A stretch of DNA of 64,000 nucleotides from Saccharomycopsis malanga (GCA_004014935.1 CP025321.1:3410001-3474000); one strand, 5' to 3'. Shown: positions 50,034-60,395, counted from the stretch's first letter. The notes: a model not told the origin generated them from the letters alone. Numbers and translations are program-made.

Positions 50034-50534
50034 ATTGGTTTACTTAATGTGGTGTTTCAACAACGAAGCACCCGTACGTAACGACATCCTTGCATCATAA
50101 CGGTCATGCGCCGAGATGCATGGTTCAACCTAGTTTCTGCAACAAATTTCTAACATGCATGATGCACGGCAGAAAACTCAGGATGAAAAATTCAGGCACC
50201 AGCCAACTGTTATTTTTCATCTGCTATTTATAGAGTTTTTGGTTCAGTGCAGTATAACTTTGAAACTTATCATCCTTATTGGTGGCAGTGGAAGCTGAAA
50301 TTAGACATGTCAATTTTAATTCTTGGCCTGCTCTTAATATGGAAACATCATGGCTATTTTTATCTATTAAAGAAACGACATATCCTTTTTTTGTAAAACT
50401 TTATTAAAATGGTTTTGAAAAAGAGTTAAAGAAAATATCATATAAAGACAGCCAACTTTTCAACAAATTTTCTTATTCCTTACGACCATTGTATGATAAT
50501 CAACTAAGCTGAAATTCATCTATTGTTCGTCGTA
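50034..50534. other. Adhesin promoter region
   Basis: 501 bp upstream of the cell-wall gene. It contains two ATGCAT hexamers (50116-50121, 50155-50160) and more ATGC-rich words between 50090 and 50170. No gene. Confidence 0.5.
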
Positions 50535-52682
50535 ATGAAAGTTTTCAAATCTCTGTTGATCTTTGCAGCTTTGGCTGTTTCAGATGCTGTTTTTGCTCAA
50601 TATTTAAACTCAACTGAAGCTCAATCAATCACAGATGCCGCCTACTCTACAACCACAGAAATTGTGAGTGACACTACTACTATTGTAGTGACAAGCTGTG
50701 CTAACAACGTATGCTCAACCACTGCTGTTGAGACCGGGGTGACTGTGGTTACTGTTACTGATAATGAAATTGTTACTACTTATACCACATTTTGCCCTTT
50801 GACATCTGTGAAACCTGTTCACAGTACCCTGTCTTTGTCTAAACCGATCGAAACATCTAGCAATATGCCTCCTACTGTTGTTTCAAGCGCTCTGACTTTT
50901 ACATCGCCTACCCAAAGTTTTTTCAAAAAATCTTCATCTAGTATTTCCTCTGCGTCCTCGATTAATAGTGTATCCTCTACTGCATCAAGTACTATCACCA
51001 GTTCTTCACCAAGTACTCCAGAAAGTTTGTCTTCAACGTTACTGCTGAGTTCCTCTTCTATTCATACTGAAACTTCCGTCTCCACAGTTTCTTCGTCCGG
51101 TACATCTAGCGTATCACAATCATCAACGATCCTGTCTTCAGTTCCAGCTACGATCACCAGCTCAAGTAAGACTGGTACCATTGACACGAGCACCCCAGGT
51201 GCTACTTCTACATCTATGTTGAGCTCCTATATAACTGAACATAGAGAAAGCACTACTATTGTTGTGATTACTAGTTGCTCCAACAACCTCTGCTCCCCAA
51301 CAACTGTCAAAACAGGTGTAACTATTGTCACTGTTTCCACTGACCAAACAACAACGGAATACACCACTTATTGCCCCTTGACCAATACTAAAAGCGAAAC
51401 TAATACACCTTCTAAGAGTCGGATCACAAGCTCTGAAACAAGTACTATTAGCAAAAGCAGCACAGATAAAACATCGACGCATATTGAAACAAGTTCGAAG
51501 ACTTCTGACAAAACTATTACAGAATCTTCACAACCACCATACATGCTGAGTCTTGTTTCAACAGTAACTTCTGCCACTGTATCATCACCAATTTCGCCAT
51601 TCCTTTCGTCAACAACTTCTCACGTATCTGAAACAGAACAACAGCACACAACTTCTGCTTCTGAATCAAAGCATTCTGATATCACCTCAATAAACTCTTC
51701 TTCTGTGGTTTCAATTACAACTGTCGGCACTCCTCCATACTTTGTTACCACCTCTACTGCTTCTACTGCTTCTACTGCTTCTACTGCTTCTACTGCTTCT
51801 ACTGCTTCTACTGCTTCTACTGCTTCTACTGCTTCTACTGCTTCTACTGCTTCTACTGCTTCCACATCCTCTTATTCCTCCCATGATTCCTCACACATTG
51901 CAACAAGTTTTTCTTCAAGTTCTGGTGGTTTCAATTCAGCAACAACTAGTATTTTGTCCAGTCAAAATAGTCAGTCTTCCCCTACCGATACGAGTGTCGA
52001 GGCTCATTCAACTTCTACTCCTGCTCCAAGCACAACTGTGTTGATTTCCACTAATGTATGTGGTACTGAATCAGACTCCCGTTGCACTCTGGAAAAAAGT
52101 ATAACCACTGGTGTAACTGTGATGACGTCTACATCCAGTGGAGTAACTACTGTCTTCACCACTTATTGTCCTTTGAGTTCTACCGAAGCTAAAGAAGTTG
52201 GCCTTTCTTCTCATTCAGATTCCGCATCATTATCTGGAAGCTCATCTGAATTACCACCATCAACTTCTTCTACTTCTGTTATAGTACTGTCAGAGTCTGC
52301 TTCCAGTATCACAGGAAGCGCATCCTCAACAAGTTCTACCAGTCTTACAACCAATACTATTGTTGGAAGCACATCCTTAGATTTTGCTACGAATACTAAT
52401 ACTGAAAGTATTCTGTCAGAGTCTGCCGCTGTACCATTGTCTGAAAGTGTACCACGAACAGCTACAACAAGTGGTACTGTTTTTACACAGCCTGTAAGTG
52501 CCTTGACGTCCCCAGTTGGCGCTGTAGAATCTATAACCGTATCCAGTTCATCTTCTAGTTACGCCGCACTGAACTCTTCAACACTTGGCTTATCTATATT
52601 TGAAGACAAAGCCTTCGGTAGAAATACCTTACCTTCTTTATTAAGCCCTTTTCTTGTCTTATTATCTCTTTTGGTACTTTGA
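50535..52682 (+). CDS. Eap1-like GPI-anchored cell-wall adhesin
   Basis: Start placed at the ATG at 50535 (715 residues). A signal peptide (MKVFKSLLIFAALAVSDAVF) is followed by a Ser/Thr-rich wall-protein body and a C-terminal GPI signal (SSSYAALNSSTLGLS then a hydrophobic end SLLSPFLVLLSLLVL). Three cysteine-containing modules of the Eap1/Flo type are spread along it, at about residues 45-90, 238-285 and 500-550. Each runs as TTIVVTSCxNNxC, then TGVTVVTV, then TTYTTFCPLT; the third is the most divergent. Such modules occur in Candida albicans Eap1 and related adhesins. A perfect (STA)12 tract occupies about 407-442. CTG codons sit among serines (for example two in the run before SSSSIHTE), fitting serine decoding. 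Adhesion is a family inference; no ligand-binding domain is recognisable. Confidence 0.85.
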   Translation: MKVFKSLLIFAALAVSDAVFAQYLNSTEAQSITDAAYSTTTEIVSDTTTIVVTSCANNVCSTTAVETGVTVVTVTDNEIVTTYTTFCPLTSVKPVHSTLSLSKPIETSSNMPPTVVSSALTFTSPTQSFFKKSSSSISSASSINSVSSTASSTITSSSPSTPESLSSTLLLSSSSIHTETSVSTVSSSGTSSVSQSSTILSSVPATITSSSKTGTIDTSTPGATSTSMLSSYITEHRESTTIVVITSCSNNLCSPTTVKTGVTIVTVSTDQTTTEYTTYCPLTNTKSETNTPSKSRITSSETSTISKSSTDKTSTHIETSSKTSDKTITESSQPPYMLSLVSTVTSATVSSPISPFLSSTTSHVSETEQQHTTSASESKHSDITSINSSSVVSITTVGTPPYFVTTSTASTASTASTASTASTASTASTASTASTASTASTASTSSYSSHDSSHIATSFSSSSGGFNSATTSILSSQNSQSSPTDTSVEAHSTSTPAPSTTVLISTNVCGTESDSRCTLEKSITTGVTVMTSTSSGVTTVFTTYCPLSSTEAKEVGLSSHSDSASLSGSSSELPPSTSSTSVIVLSESASSITGSASSTSSTSLTTNTIVGSTSLDFATNTNTESILSESAAVPLSESVPRTATTSGTVFTQPVSALTSPVGAVESITVSSSSSSYAALNSSTLGLSIFEDKAFGRNTLPSLLSPFLVLLSLLVL
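51753..51860 (+). repeat. 9-bp minisatellite, 12 perfect copies of TCTACTGCT
   Basis: Twelve identical in-frame copies of TCTACTGCT encode Ser-Thr-Ala inside the adhesin. No copy has a substitution, so it is a recent or actively homogenised expansion. The unit length of nine keeps the frame when copies are gained or lost; the other two plus-strand frames and the opposite frame are also open here, which is an artefact of the repeat. Confidence 0.95.
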
Positions 52683-53770
52683 GCAGTTCAAAAGACATTA
52701 TAAGACATCAAAAGACACCGAAGCTGTCATTTCAATTAAATCGATTATTTTTGTATCATTGGATCCTCCTTTTACTCACATTTTATCTTATACTGAATAG
52801 AAATAGACTGACTAATATATTTGGCAAATCTGTAACTTGATGGTGTTCTAGCCCTTTCTACAATGATACATTATGTCATAAAGATGCTTTAAAATACTGT
52901 TAGTGCTCTACTTGCATTATTGCAACATAGTGGCTTTCCTGTACAACCAGTATGATAACTGGCTGAAATGTTGTATACGAGCATTTCCAAAAAGTGATGA
53001 TCTATATCTGTCATGTATATAAGGGTAAAAAAGTCTGTAAACGGGCCACTTTAGCTCTAATTGACTTGTAGAAATTTGACTCTTTGGTCTGATTGCCTTA
53101 GCGTTGAAACATTCTTATTTAGTTATTTCTACATTTTCCTCCTACACGTTCTACATTGGCGCTGAAGACCTGTATGGTTTTAGTTCGGTTTGATCAATAT
53201 CGAATACATCCGTCTTCACTGATAATTCTTAAACCTACGGACTAACTTTTCAATATAAAATCAAACCTATCAACAGAGTATTTTGAGCTTTACAAGGTCA
53301 ATCTGAAATATGTGTTACTAATTATCATCTTCATAGAGAATACAAAATGGTTGTTCGTTAGAGATAGCGCGTATATACGGAACTGGTAACCCATTACTTA
53401 GGTAGCTAAATTATTTTTAATCATTTTGGTTTTGAATATAAGGTTCTATTACTATGAAGTTTAGACGTGGAAACACAGGTGTGTGCAACTGCCTGAAAAA
53501 ATGACGTACATATAGTTTTTTTGTTACTCAATCTTGGAATAGAAAGTATTAAAGTTTGTTAGTTTTTGAAAGAGGTGTATTGGCTCTTTCCTTTGGCTTG
53601 TACCAATATTCCACGATATATACTGGGCTTCAAATACAGTTTCAATACTCAACATAAATAGTTAACAAAAAATGTATTAAACTAAAAGTAACAAACTAGC
53701 AGAAACAGTAAATGACAAAAGCGAAAAAGTCTAGTAACGAGTGAAATGTAACAGACAAATAACCAATTGG
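52683..53770. other. Intergenic, 3' flanks of convergent genes
   Basis: About 1.1 kb between the adhesin and the kelch gene. No open stretch of 60 codons or more and no motif I can defend. Confidence 0.55.
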
Positions 53771-56341
53771 TCAAGCCAATAGAAATTTCAGCTCATTTTT
53801 GTGCAGATTGACAGATCCTTGAGCAAATATTGGCATTTCCAACATGATAACTACCCCAAAAGGGAAGCCTTTAGCTAAGTCAGTTTTAGTGTAATTGACA
53901 ATACTGGTGGATGCTCTCCAGAGATACAATCCACCCACGAGACAGAGCTTGCCATTAGAGAAACAGATGCTGCCACCCAGGACATTGACGTGGTTGACCA
54001 ACAGACCTTTAGTGCGTAACAAGAAGATGAGTTTGCGGACCAGAGACTCGCTCAAGTTGTAAGGGGCAATGAGACGACGCAATTCTTGCTCGTTTCCGGT
54101 TTCAATCAGGTCTTTAATAAGAGGCAAGGACCCAGGAACTTCTGGGAAGAATATTTCTTTGTAGTCCACATAGTTCATAATTTTGTGAGAGAGCTTGGCG
54201 TAGATCCAGGTATTGGTGTTTAAGTCCAACATGACTGAGCGGAGAAAGGTGCCTTCCTGGTTTTTGACCAATTGTTTGGCTACATCGTAAACATCAGGCA
54301 ACCAGCTATCTTTGTAGTTGGCGGGCTGGTTAAACTTGCGTTTGGCGGACAACAACTCGTCAAGCATAAAAGAGTCGTCAAAGCCACCAGCAAAAAGCAA
54401 ATACTTGTCCAACATGATGATCTGGTGATTAGCACGGTGCGCCTCTGCTGCAAATAGTTCCCCAGTAGGCGAGCAGTCGTGATTATATTTGTTTGACTTA
54501 GTGGCAAGTTTCTCCCATGTTTTCGTGGCAAAGGTGTATTTCCACAAGTCGCCAAAAAGACCAGTCAAATTGGTGCCTCCGTGAACCAACATTATGGTCT
54601 GTTTACGGTTGGCTTTGTTGGTTTTCTCAGTGTCTGGCCCAGTAGTGGTATGAAGGCTACTATTAGAAAAGCCATTATTGTCGCCTGAGGCAGCATCAGC
54701 ATTGTACTCTTTTCCACCTACGAATTCTGCTGGAGAAAAATGAGAAACCCAACGATGTTGGTCAGTCGAATGATTGTTGACAGCCAAGCGTTCCAACTTT
54801 ACAGTCTCGTCAAGAAGCGTGGCAGCATGGAAGCCACGAGGTGAAGGACCTTCTGTCTGAGACTCCAAACATCCATACAATGCTTCACGCCGGAACCTGA
54901 GAAGATTGCTGACCCCATCATGTGTAAAAGCAAGTTTGATTTTCCAATTGTAGTTGGAGCACGAGAATTTGTGAGTGGTAGGATTGTAGCTGTATCCTCC
55001 AAACACATACAAGGACACAGACGACTTGCGAGCCTCGTCAGAGGCTGCTGGGTCATCAGAAATGACGCTTGCCGAGCTTGCCAACATGTCTGGAGCCTGT
55101 GTTTGCTGGCCCTTTTGCCCGTTTCTGTTGAATCCAGAGTCTATGCTAAACAGTGGAGCTACAGCAGTGTGGGCAAACCGTTCTAGTTTGATAGGCACTT
55201 TCAAAGGAGCATCTGGATCTGGAATTAAATCAAGTTTTTTGAACCGAAACGTGGTGGCATCAAACACCCACGCATTGCTGTTGACGACCAAGTCTCTGTC
55301 CAACCTGAACTCTTTGGAATCAGTACTGTTGAACATCGACCGGATCTCAAAGCCTCCGTAATAGAAAATGTAGCGATCCGTTAACACAGTGGCACTAGCA
55401 CAGCATAGAGGTGGAGGTATGTCGCCTGTGACCAGAGGGCTTTGCAAAATGCTGGTTTCATGGTCCAATACAAATAGCTCCGAGTTACTGACAAGAGCAG
55501 GATGATTAAGGATATCGGTTTTCAAAGGAAAAGGAAAAGAAGGTCCCTTGACTTTGATACGAGAAATGTCCTTGTCTGCTGGATCATCTGGTTGTACCAA
55601 CCGTAAACCGCCAAAAATATAAACTTTCTCGTCCAACGCAGCAGAGGCATGGTAAACCATTGGTGGAAGACGATGTCTTCCAAAAAGAATAGGACAATGT
55701 GTATAATTGAGGAAACTATTCTTAAACTCTTCGTTTTTGGCAAGATCAGTAAACCGTTTATGAGCCGCAGTACCAAACGCTGGGCTCGGCGGTCTGGTGG
55801 ACTCATTACTGCTATTGTCCAAACTAGAATCGCTGATTTGAGGCGGTTCTGGCGGAGGAATCGAAGGCGGTTTGAAGTCGCTGTTCAATAATGGGTCCAG
55901 AGTTACTGAATTGGTTATAGATATCCCATTACCATTCAGCGATGACCCAGCAGGACCATTGATGTCCACGGCCTCAAGAAGATCTTTAAAAGCGTCTGTA
56001 CTGACAACAGGCTCCCATACCTTTGGGACATCAGCATATTGCGAAGCGTTTTCGTTGGAATGATAAAGACTCAACTTGTTGAAATAATAATTTTTCAAAT
56101 CCTCAACACGCTGCTGTTCAATGCGTCTGATGTTGGTAAGCTGAGCATTTTCTGAAGCTTCTTCATGTCGGGAATACCCATTGGCTATCAATAACTTGTC
56201 AACATAACTTTGTGCTCCAACCTTCGTAGGTTTCTTTTCAAACCTGTTTTGTAAAGCATTGCGATACACCACAGGAAGAGCAAATGAAGTATATGATTTG
56301 TAGCTCTCAGAGCCACTCTTCTGGTCCTCTGATTCGGTCAT
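53771..56341 (-). CDS. Kelch-repeat protein (possibly Gpb1/Gpb2 or Ral2 type), paralog A
   Basis: Start placed at the ATG 56339-56341 (856 residues). The N-terminal 200 residues are polar with a proline-rich patch (SIPPPEPPQI). Kelch blades follow: VYHASAALDEKVYIFGGLR (about 229-247), CCASATVLTDRYIFYYGGFE (313-332), SSVSLYVFGGYSYNP, RGFHAATLLDE, MLVHGGTNLTGLFGDLWKY and KYLLFAGGFDD. S. cerevisiae Gpb1/Krh2 and Gpb2/Krh1 (897 and 880 residues) are kelch proteins of similar size that restrain Ras/PKA signalling; S. pombe Ral2 is another kelch Ras regulator. I cannot prove which, if any, is the ortholog. A paralog begins at 62006 with the same order of segments. The kelch call is firm, the name is not. 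Confidence 0.8.
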   Translation of the reverse strand: MTESEDQKSGSESYKSYTSFALPVVYRNALQNRFEKKPTKVGAQSYVDKLLIANGYSRHEEASENAQLTNIRRIEQQRVEDLKNYYFNKLSLYHSNENASQYADVPKVWEPVVSTDAFKDLLEAVDINGPAGSSLNGNGISITNSVTLDPLLNSDFKPPSIPPPEPPQISDSSLDNSSNESTRPPSPAFGTAAHKRFTDLAKNEEFKNSFLNYTHCPILFGRHRLPPMVYHASAALDEKVYIFGGLRLVQPDDPADKDISRIKVKGPSFPFPLKTDILNHPALVSNSELFVLDHETSILQSPLVTGDIPPPLCCASATVLTDRYIFYYGGFEIRSMFNSTDSKEFRLDRDLVVNSNAWVFDATTFRFKKLDLIPDPDAPLKVPIKLERFAHTAVAPLFSIDSGFNRNGQKGQQTQAPDMLASSASVISDDPAASDEARKSSVSLYVFGGYSYNPTTHKFSCSNYNWKIKLAFTHDGVSNLLRFRREALYGCLESQTEGPSPRGFHAATLLDETVKLERLAVNNHSTDQHRWVSHFSPAEFVGGKEYNADAASGDNNGFSNSSLHTTTGPDTEKTNKANRKQTIMLVHGGTNLTGLFGDLWKYTFATKTWEKLATKSNKYNHDCSPTGELFAAEAHRANHQIIMLDKYLLFAGGFDDSFMLDELLSAKRKFNQPANYKDSWLPDVYDVAKQLVKNQEGTFLRSVMLDLNTNTWIYAKLSHKIMNYVDYKEIFFPEVPGSLPLIKDLIETGNEQELRRLIAPYNLSESLVRKLIFLLRTKGLLVNHVNVLGGSICFSNGKLCLVGGLYLWRASTSIVNYTKTDLAKGFPFGVVIMLEMPIFAQGSVNLHKNELKFLLA

Positions 56342-57458
56342 GCTGATAGAAAATAAAAATATTATTACTTGTGCTGCTAATCTATTTCCAGTTTTGACAG
56401 CACACTCACATAAAAAATTAGGACCACTGTTTTCAACACAGCTTACCAGAAACGTCAAGACTGACAGAAAGTGGCCACTGCTGAAAAATCAAGCTAAAAA
56501 CATTTATCAGGCTTTTGGTAAGATCATCAATAGGAACGGCATTATATGAAAAAGATTCTCCCATAGCCAATCGTTATGTACCGCAGATCATTATCAACAA
56601 GCTATTCGGTCCACTCTCAAGCGACAGCGTGTCAACAGCCAATCACTAGGGCCATTTGCCCCTAGTAAGGTTTATTTCAACTAAGGGTCCCTGAAAACTT
56701 TCTGGCTGTTTCTTGGCTCCGATTTAGCCTTACTCGGACGCACTTCGTAATTTTGGAGTGTCCACTGGCGATCAAAGGGTTGTAGATTATTTGTCAAATA
56801 GGTAGGTAAATATACTCCTGAAATAAATATCTGTGAATTAAGTAGTTGTCTTATGTCACGGGAGTTAGTAATGTTAAATTTTGCACCAAGAACAACCACT
56901 AATGTTCTCTGTTTCAGTTCTCTTTGACTGTATATATAATCATATATGATCGAAAGTAAGATCACCGTACATAGAAACTAGTTAGCATCAAGTATCGTAA
57001 AAGATCGACCTCTTCGATATGAAATAAGAGCCAAAGAGGAAACATTGCTAATGAATGTATATGGCTGGTCATATAAGTATGGGAATGAATGTAAGTAAAT
57101 AACGTTAAATTTAATCATCTTATGATAATATCTTACAATTTCGATCCCAATACATAGCAATTTCGTATATATGCGCTATCTCTAAAGGGACTTGGCTGAA
57201 CCCAATGGGGAAAACCTAATCATTTACCGTCATTATAATCTGCTCACCATCTTTTCTGTAATATAAATCATATCGGTAAATGATACATTTTGAAATGTTG
57301 AGATTTGATTACAACAGGTACTACATACTCGTCTACATAGTAAATAGAGGGTGACGTCTGTTAAGGTTTATTGGGAATGCTGGTAGCTTTGATCTTAACC
57401 TAACGATAAACTAATCTTTGTAAAATCTATTATGAAGCTAAAACTTTGAAAACAAATC
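56342..57458. other. Intergenic, kelch gene promoter
   Basis: 1.1 kb upstream of paralog A and downstream of GCD2. A minus-strand open stretch of 94 codons (56681-56965) has an ATG at its start but no recognisable feature. Nothing else seen. Confidence 0.5.
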
Positions 57459-58916
57459 TCAGTTAGATTTGTATTCTCTCAAGATGACAGGCACTGAGGA
57501 AGGTGGAAGAGACCCGAGTTCGGTAATGATCTTGTCAATGTAGTTTGCCGGGGTGAGGTCGTACATGATATTCAATACCTTGAGATTGTCGGTGGTGAGA
57601 ATGTCTTTTTTGAGAAGAGATTCTTGGGCGTTATCTTCGTTTTGTTCTGCCAATTTAAAGTAAGTTTTTCCTTGTTTTTGCTGCTGCTGTTTGTTGTTAT
57701 TTTTATTGTTTACAGCGCTGGTATTGGCGGCCTGCTTCTGTTTAATAAAGGTTTCTAGGGCAAAATTCTTTTTCTTTGGCGAGTCAATGGAAAAATCCAT
57801 TAAGTTATCATAATCGCCAAGTTCGTTTTGGGTGACAGAATCCAATTGAATACGCTCGGAAAACTTTATGGATTCACAGCATACAAGAATAGGAATGTTT
57901 TTCTTGAAGGACATCATGGAAATGAGAGCTGTGCCTACACGGGAATACAAACGCCCATTTGAAAGCATGGCATGTGCCCCCAAGAACACGTAATCGACCT
58001 TAGTTTCTTCTAAAACGTTGGAAAGAGAGGTGATTAGATAATACTTACAACTGATGCCATGGGCAGTCAACTTACGTAAGAGGGTTTTCCCTTCAAACAA
58101 GGGTCTGGAATCAATAATGATAATGTTAAGCAGCTTATGTTGAACCTCATGAGCATGGATAAACAACTCTTCCAAAACATTAGAATGTCCAAACGTAAGA
58201 ATGGTAGTAGGGCCAGCCTTTTCTGCGATATGGGAGGATGCAAACTGGATAATCATCTTGTCGGTATATTCGATTTTTTCCTTGATGTAGCTGTCTATTT
58301 TCTCTATGATCAAGTTCTTAGCATCGGTCTCAGACAAGTCAATACTAAGCACCGATATTTCCTGTTTGACCCAACGGATAGCATTTCCCATGGTGATGCT
58401 CAATGGACGCGAGTTTTTCAAGTAATCAATCTGATACGAAAGATATGCGGTCAAACTACGGGTTAAAGTGACATTTTCTGGGGTCTTATAATCTAAAATG
58501 ACAGTCTTGAACACCTCCAACATGGCCTTACAACGATTGATTGACCCTACAATAGAGTAGTTTGCATATTTTCCTGCAAGCTCAAGAATCTTTGGATGAA
58601 TCACCTTTAAAATGTTTAATGGAAGTTTGGCATTACGCTGCTCACGAGTGCTTAAATGTGAAAACAACGACGGAATCTTAGATTCCAGAGCGTTTTGGAC
58701 TGTTTTATTAATGGTCTTTTTGATCTGACTCGTAGTAGGTATCTTTGCCTTTGATTTCTTTGGCACATTTGAATTGTTCGCATTTTGGTTGGCAACCGGA
58801 CCAGGGGTAGATTCCTTGCTGTCTGTATCCTTTTGAGCAGCTCTTCTCGCAGCCTTTTCCTTCTTCTTGAGCTCCTTGAGCTCTTTGTTCGATAGCTTTG
58901 GAGCTGCGTCACTCAT
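57459..58916 (-). CDS. GCD2: eIF2B delta subunit
   Basis: 485 residues. A lysine-rich N-terminal tail (LSNKELKELKKKEKAARRAA) precedes the eIF2B alpha/beta/delta Rossmann-like domain. Family segments: NPxxS-like YANYSIVGSINRCKAMLEVF, HIAEKAGPTTILTFGHSNVL, IIIIDSRPLFEGKTLLRKL, VDYVFLGAHAMLSNGRLYSR, then ILVCCESIKFSERIQLDSVT and NIMYDLTPANYIDKIITELG near the end. eIF2B is the guanine-nucleotide exchange factor for eIF2; Gcd2 with Gcn3 and Gcd7 forms the regulatory core that senses phosphorylated eIF2 alpha and so sets GCN4 translation. S. cerevisiae Gcd2 is longer (651), through its N-terminal tail. An Asn/Gln tract (NNKNNNKQQQQKQ) is inserted at about 405-418. Confidence 0.93.
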   Translation of the reverse strand: MSDAAPKLSNKELKELKKKEKAARRAAQKDTDSKESTPGPVANQNANNSNVPKKSKAKIPTTSQIKKTINKTVQNALESKIPSLFSHLSTREQRNAKLPLNILKVIHPKILELAGKYANYSIVGSINRCKAMLEVFKTVILDYKTPENVTLTRSLTAYLSYQIDYLKNSRPLSITMGNAIRWVKQEISVLSIDLSETDAKNLIIEKIDSYIKEKIEYTDKMIIQFASSHIAEKAGPTTILTFGHSNVLEELFIHAHEVQHKLLNIIIIDSRPLFEGKTLLRKLTAHGISCKYYLITSLSNVLEETKVDYVFLGAHAMLSNGRLYSRVGTALISMMSFKKNIPILVCCESIKFSERIQLDSVTQNELGDYDNLMDFSIDSPKKKNFALETFIKQKQAANTSAVNNKNNNKQQQQKQGKTYFKLAEQNEDNAQESLLKKDILTTDNLKVLNIMYDLTPANYIDKIITELGSLPPSSVPVILREYKSN

Positions 58917-59200
58917 ACTGTTGTTTGATCCAATCCCAGCACTATTATGGTCATCATCATGGAATGCCGAAAAATTATATGAAAAACCGGCTTTTTAAAG
59001 GCCCATCCATCACCATGTGCCAGGGCATATGTGCGGGTGCTACTTGATATAATTTACCGAAGAGACCTTATATAGAAGAGTAGTTGTAATTTTATATTGA
59101 TTGTTAAGTGATGGCGACTTACTTTTATAAAATTACCTTGTTCTGCCCAGTTTATTTTAGTAGATGGTGGTCATTTGTAATACTAGTACTTATTGATTGT

Positions 59201-59226
59201 AATATATATGTATATACATATATATT
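59201..59226. repeat. 26-bp perfect AT palindrome
   Basis: The half-site AATATATATGTAT is followed directly by its exact reverse complement. It lies 19 bp past the stop of the tiny spliced candidate and could act in 3'-end formation, but AT palindromes are common by chance. Confidence 0.6.
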
Positions 59227-59244
59227 TTCATAAGTCTATGAAGA

Positions 59245-59479
59245 TTAGTTTTTTGTCAACTCTTCCCATAATTCCTTTGCGAAATCAGTTGGATTACATA
59301 GATTGTTGCCAACTGTAGCTGATTTTTCGACAAAATCTCGGAAAATACTAATCAAAGCTAGTACCCCCACATCTCGCTCCAAGCCTGTAAACAAAGTCAA
59401 TTGGAAGTAGCAATATGGTAAAAACACTTATATCACTATTCGCATCTACATAATACATAAATTACTTACTAGAAGCCAT
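59245..59479 (-). CDS. Candidate micro-gene with one intron, 49 residues
   Basis: Proposed join(59245..59384, 59470..59479). Exon 1 is ATGGCTTCTA followed by GTAAGT; the 85-nt intron ends TTTACAG, with a possible branch point TTGAC 9 nt before the acceptor AG. Splicing gives MASSLERDVGVLALISIFRD, then FVEKSATVGNNLCNPTDFAK and ELWEELTKN, a compact helical protein with no obvious membrane span. Without splicing, the frame would have to start inside the intron. The regular helical pattern and acceptable splice sites argue for a gene; the GTAAGT donor and loose branch point argue against. I do not recognise the family. Confidence 0.35.
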
Positions 59480-59882
59480 TTAAAAAAGTCAGTTTTCAAC
59501 TGAAAAACACATGTGTTGGTAAACTCATACAAAAAATGAATAAGATATCCTAGAATCTGCAGATTTGGCCTGCAAATAAGGACTAATACTGGGAAAAAAA
59601 GCTCTTGATTTCAAGATAGAATACATACACTTTATTACTGGTTACTTCTACAATGTTGTGGCAGTGGAAAATACTACTTAATCTTTTGCCACTCCTTGTC
59701 CTATAAAGTGCCCGGTGAGGTAATGGAATCCCCTCAATATAAGCAATGGCACAGCATTACTTCCACACTGCTATAAAAATATTGCTATTTACCAGTGTAA
59801 TGACAATAAATAGTATACTACCTATTATTCAACTTTATTGAACCCAGCACAGTCATAGGGGAGGGGGGGTTCCATGGGTGAC

Positions 59883-59889
59883 CGGGTAA
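59883..59889. promoter_or_regulatory. Reb1-type motif upstream of SNC gene
   Basis: CGGGTAA within ACCGGGTAACCC, 170 bp upstream of the SNC start. Confidence 0.5.
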
Positions 59890-60059
59890 CCCACAAGTCC
59901 CGTCAAAATGTTTAACCGCCAAAGATCAAAATTTAATAGGAGACGTTTTGAACAGCCGTCAGATTTGACTACTGATACGTGACAAATAACTTATTATTTA
60001 GTGAGCGTCACCTCTAAAAGCCACGCGCCAAAGCATAATACAATTTACCAATAGTCAAT

Positions 60060-60395
60060 ATGTCTGCTCACACTCCATACGACCCATATGAGTCCCACAC
60101 CCCAAGCCAAGGCGGCAACAACCCAATGATCAAACAGGTTCAGAACCAGATCAACGACACTGTTGATATAATGAGACAAAACATTGACCGTGTGCAAGAA
60201 AGATCCGAACAGGTGGACAATCTTCAAAACAAGGCTTCGGTGTTGGACAATTCTGCCAGAGGGTTCAGTAGAAGCGCCCATGATGCCAGAAAACATTTCT
60301 GGTGGCAAAACATGAAAATGAAAATGTGCTTGATAGCCGCTGTCATCATCTTAATCATTGTTATTGTCGTACCTATTGTTGTTCACTTTAAATAG
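60060..60395 (+). CDS. SNC1: Synaptobrevin-type v-SNARE (Snc1/Snc2)
   Basis: 111 residues (S. cerevisiae Snc1 117). This R-SNARE of secretory and endocytic vesicles pairs with Sso1/2 and Sec9 at the plasma membrane. The SNARE motif spans about 25-85, with the zero-layer arginine at 48 (DRVQERSEQVDNL) and the juxtamembrane KHFWWQNMKMKM. A C-terminal tail anchor follows (CLIAAVIILIIVIVVPIVV). No intron is needed: the frame is complete from the ATG. S. cerevisiae SNC1 has an intron, so this copy differs. SNC1 and SNC2 cannot be told apart where there is a single gene. Confidence 0.93.
   Translation: MSAHTPYDPYESHTPSQGGNNPMIKQVQNQINDTVDIMRQNIDRVQERSEQVDNLQNKASVLDNSARGFSRSAHDARKHFWWQNMKMKMCLIAAVIILIIVIVVPIVVHFK

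Larger units (their letters stand above)
58917..60059. other. Intergenic with a possible tiny spliced gene
   Basis: 1.1 kb between GCD2 and the SNC gene. It contains a 26-bp AT palindrome at 59201-59226, the small spliced candidate at 59245-59479, and a Reb1-type motif at 59883-59889. A run of nine G near 59861-59870 is unusual in this AT-rich DNA. Confidence 0.5.

Noticed and set aside
51742-52044. Poly-leucine protein in a shadow frame of the adhesin, and a Val/Glu/Ala repeat protein on the opposite strand
   Set aside because: Both are artefacts of the 9-bp repeat, which leaves several frames open.
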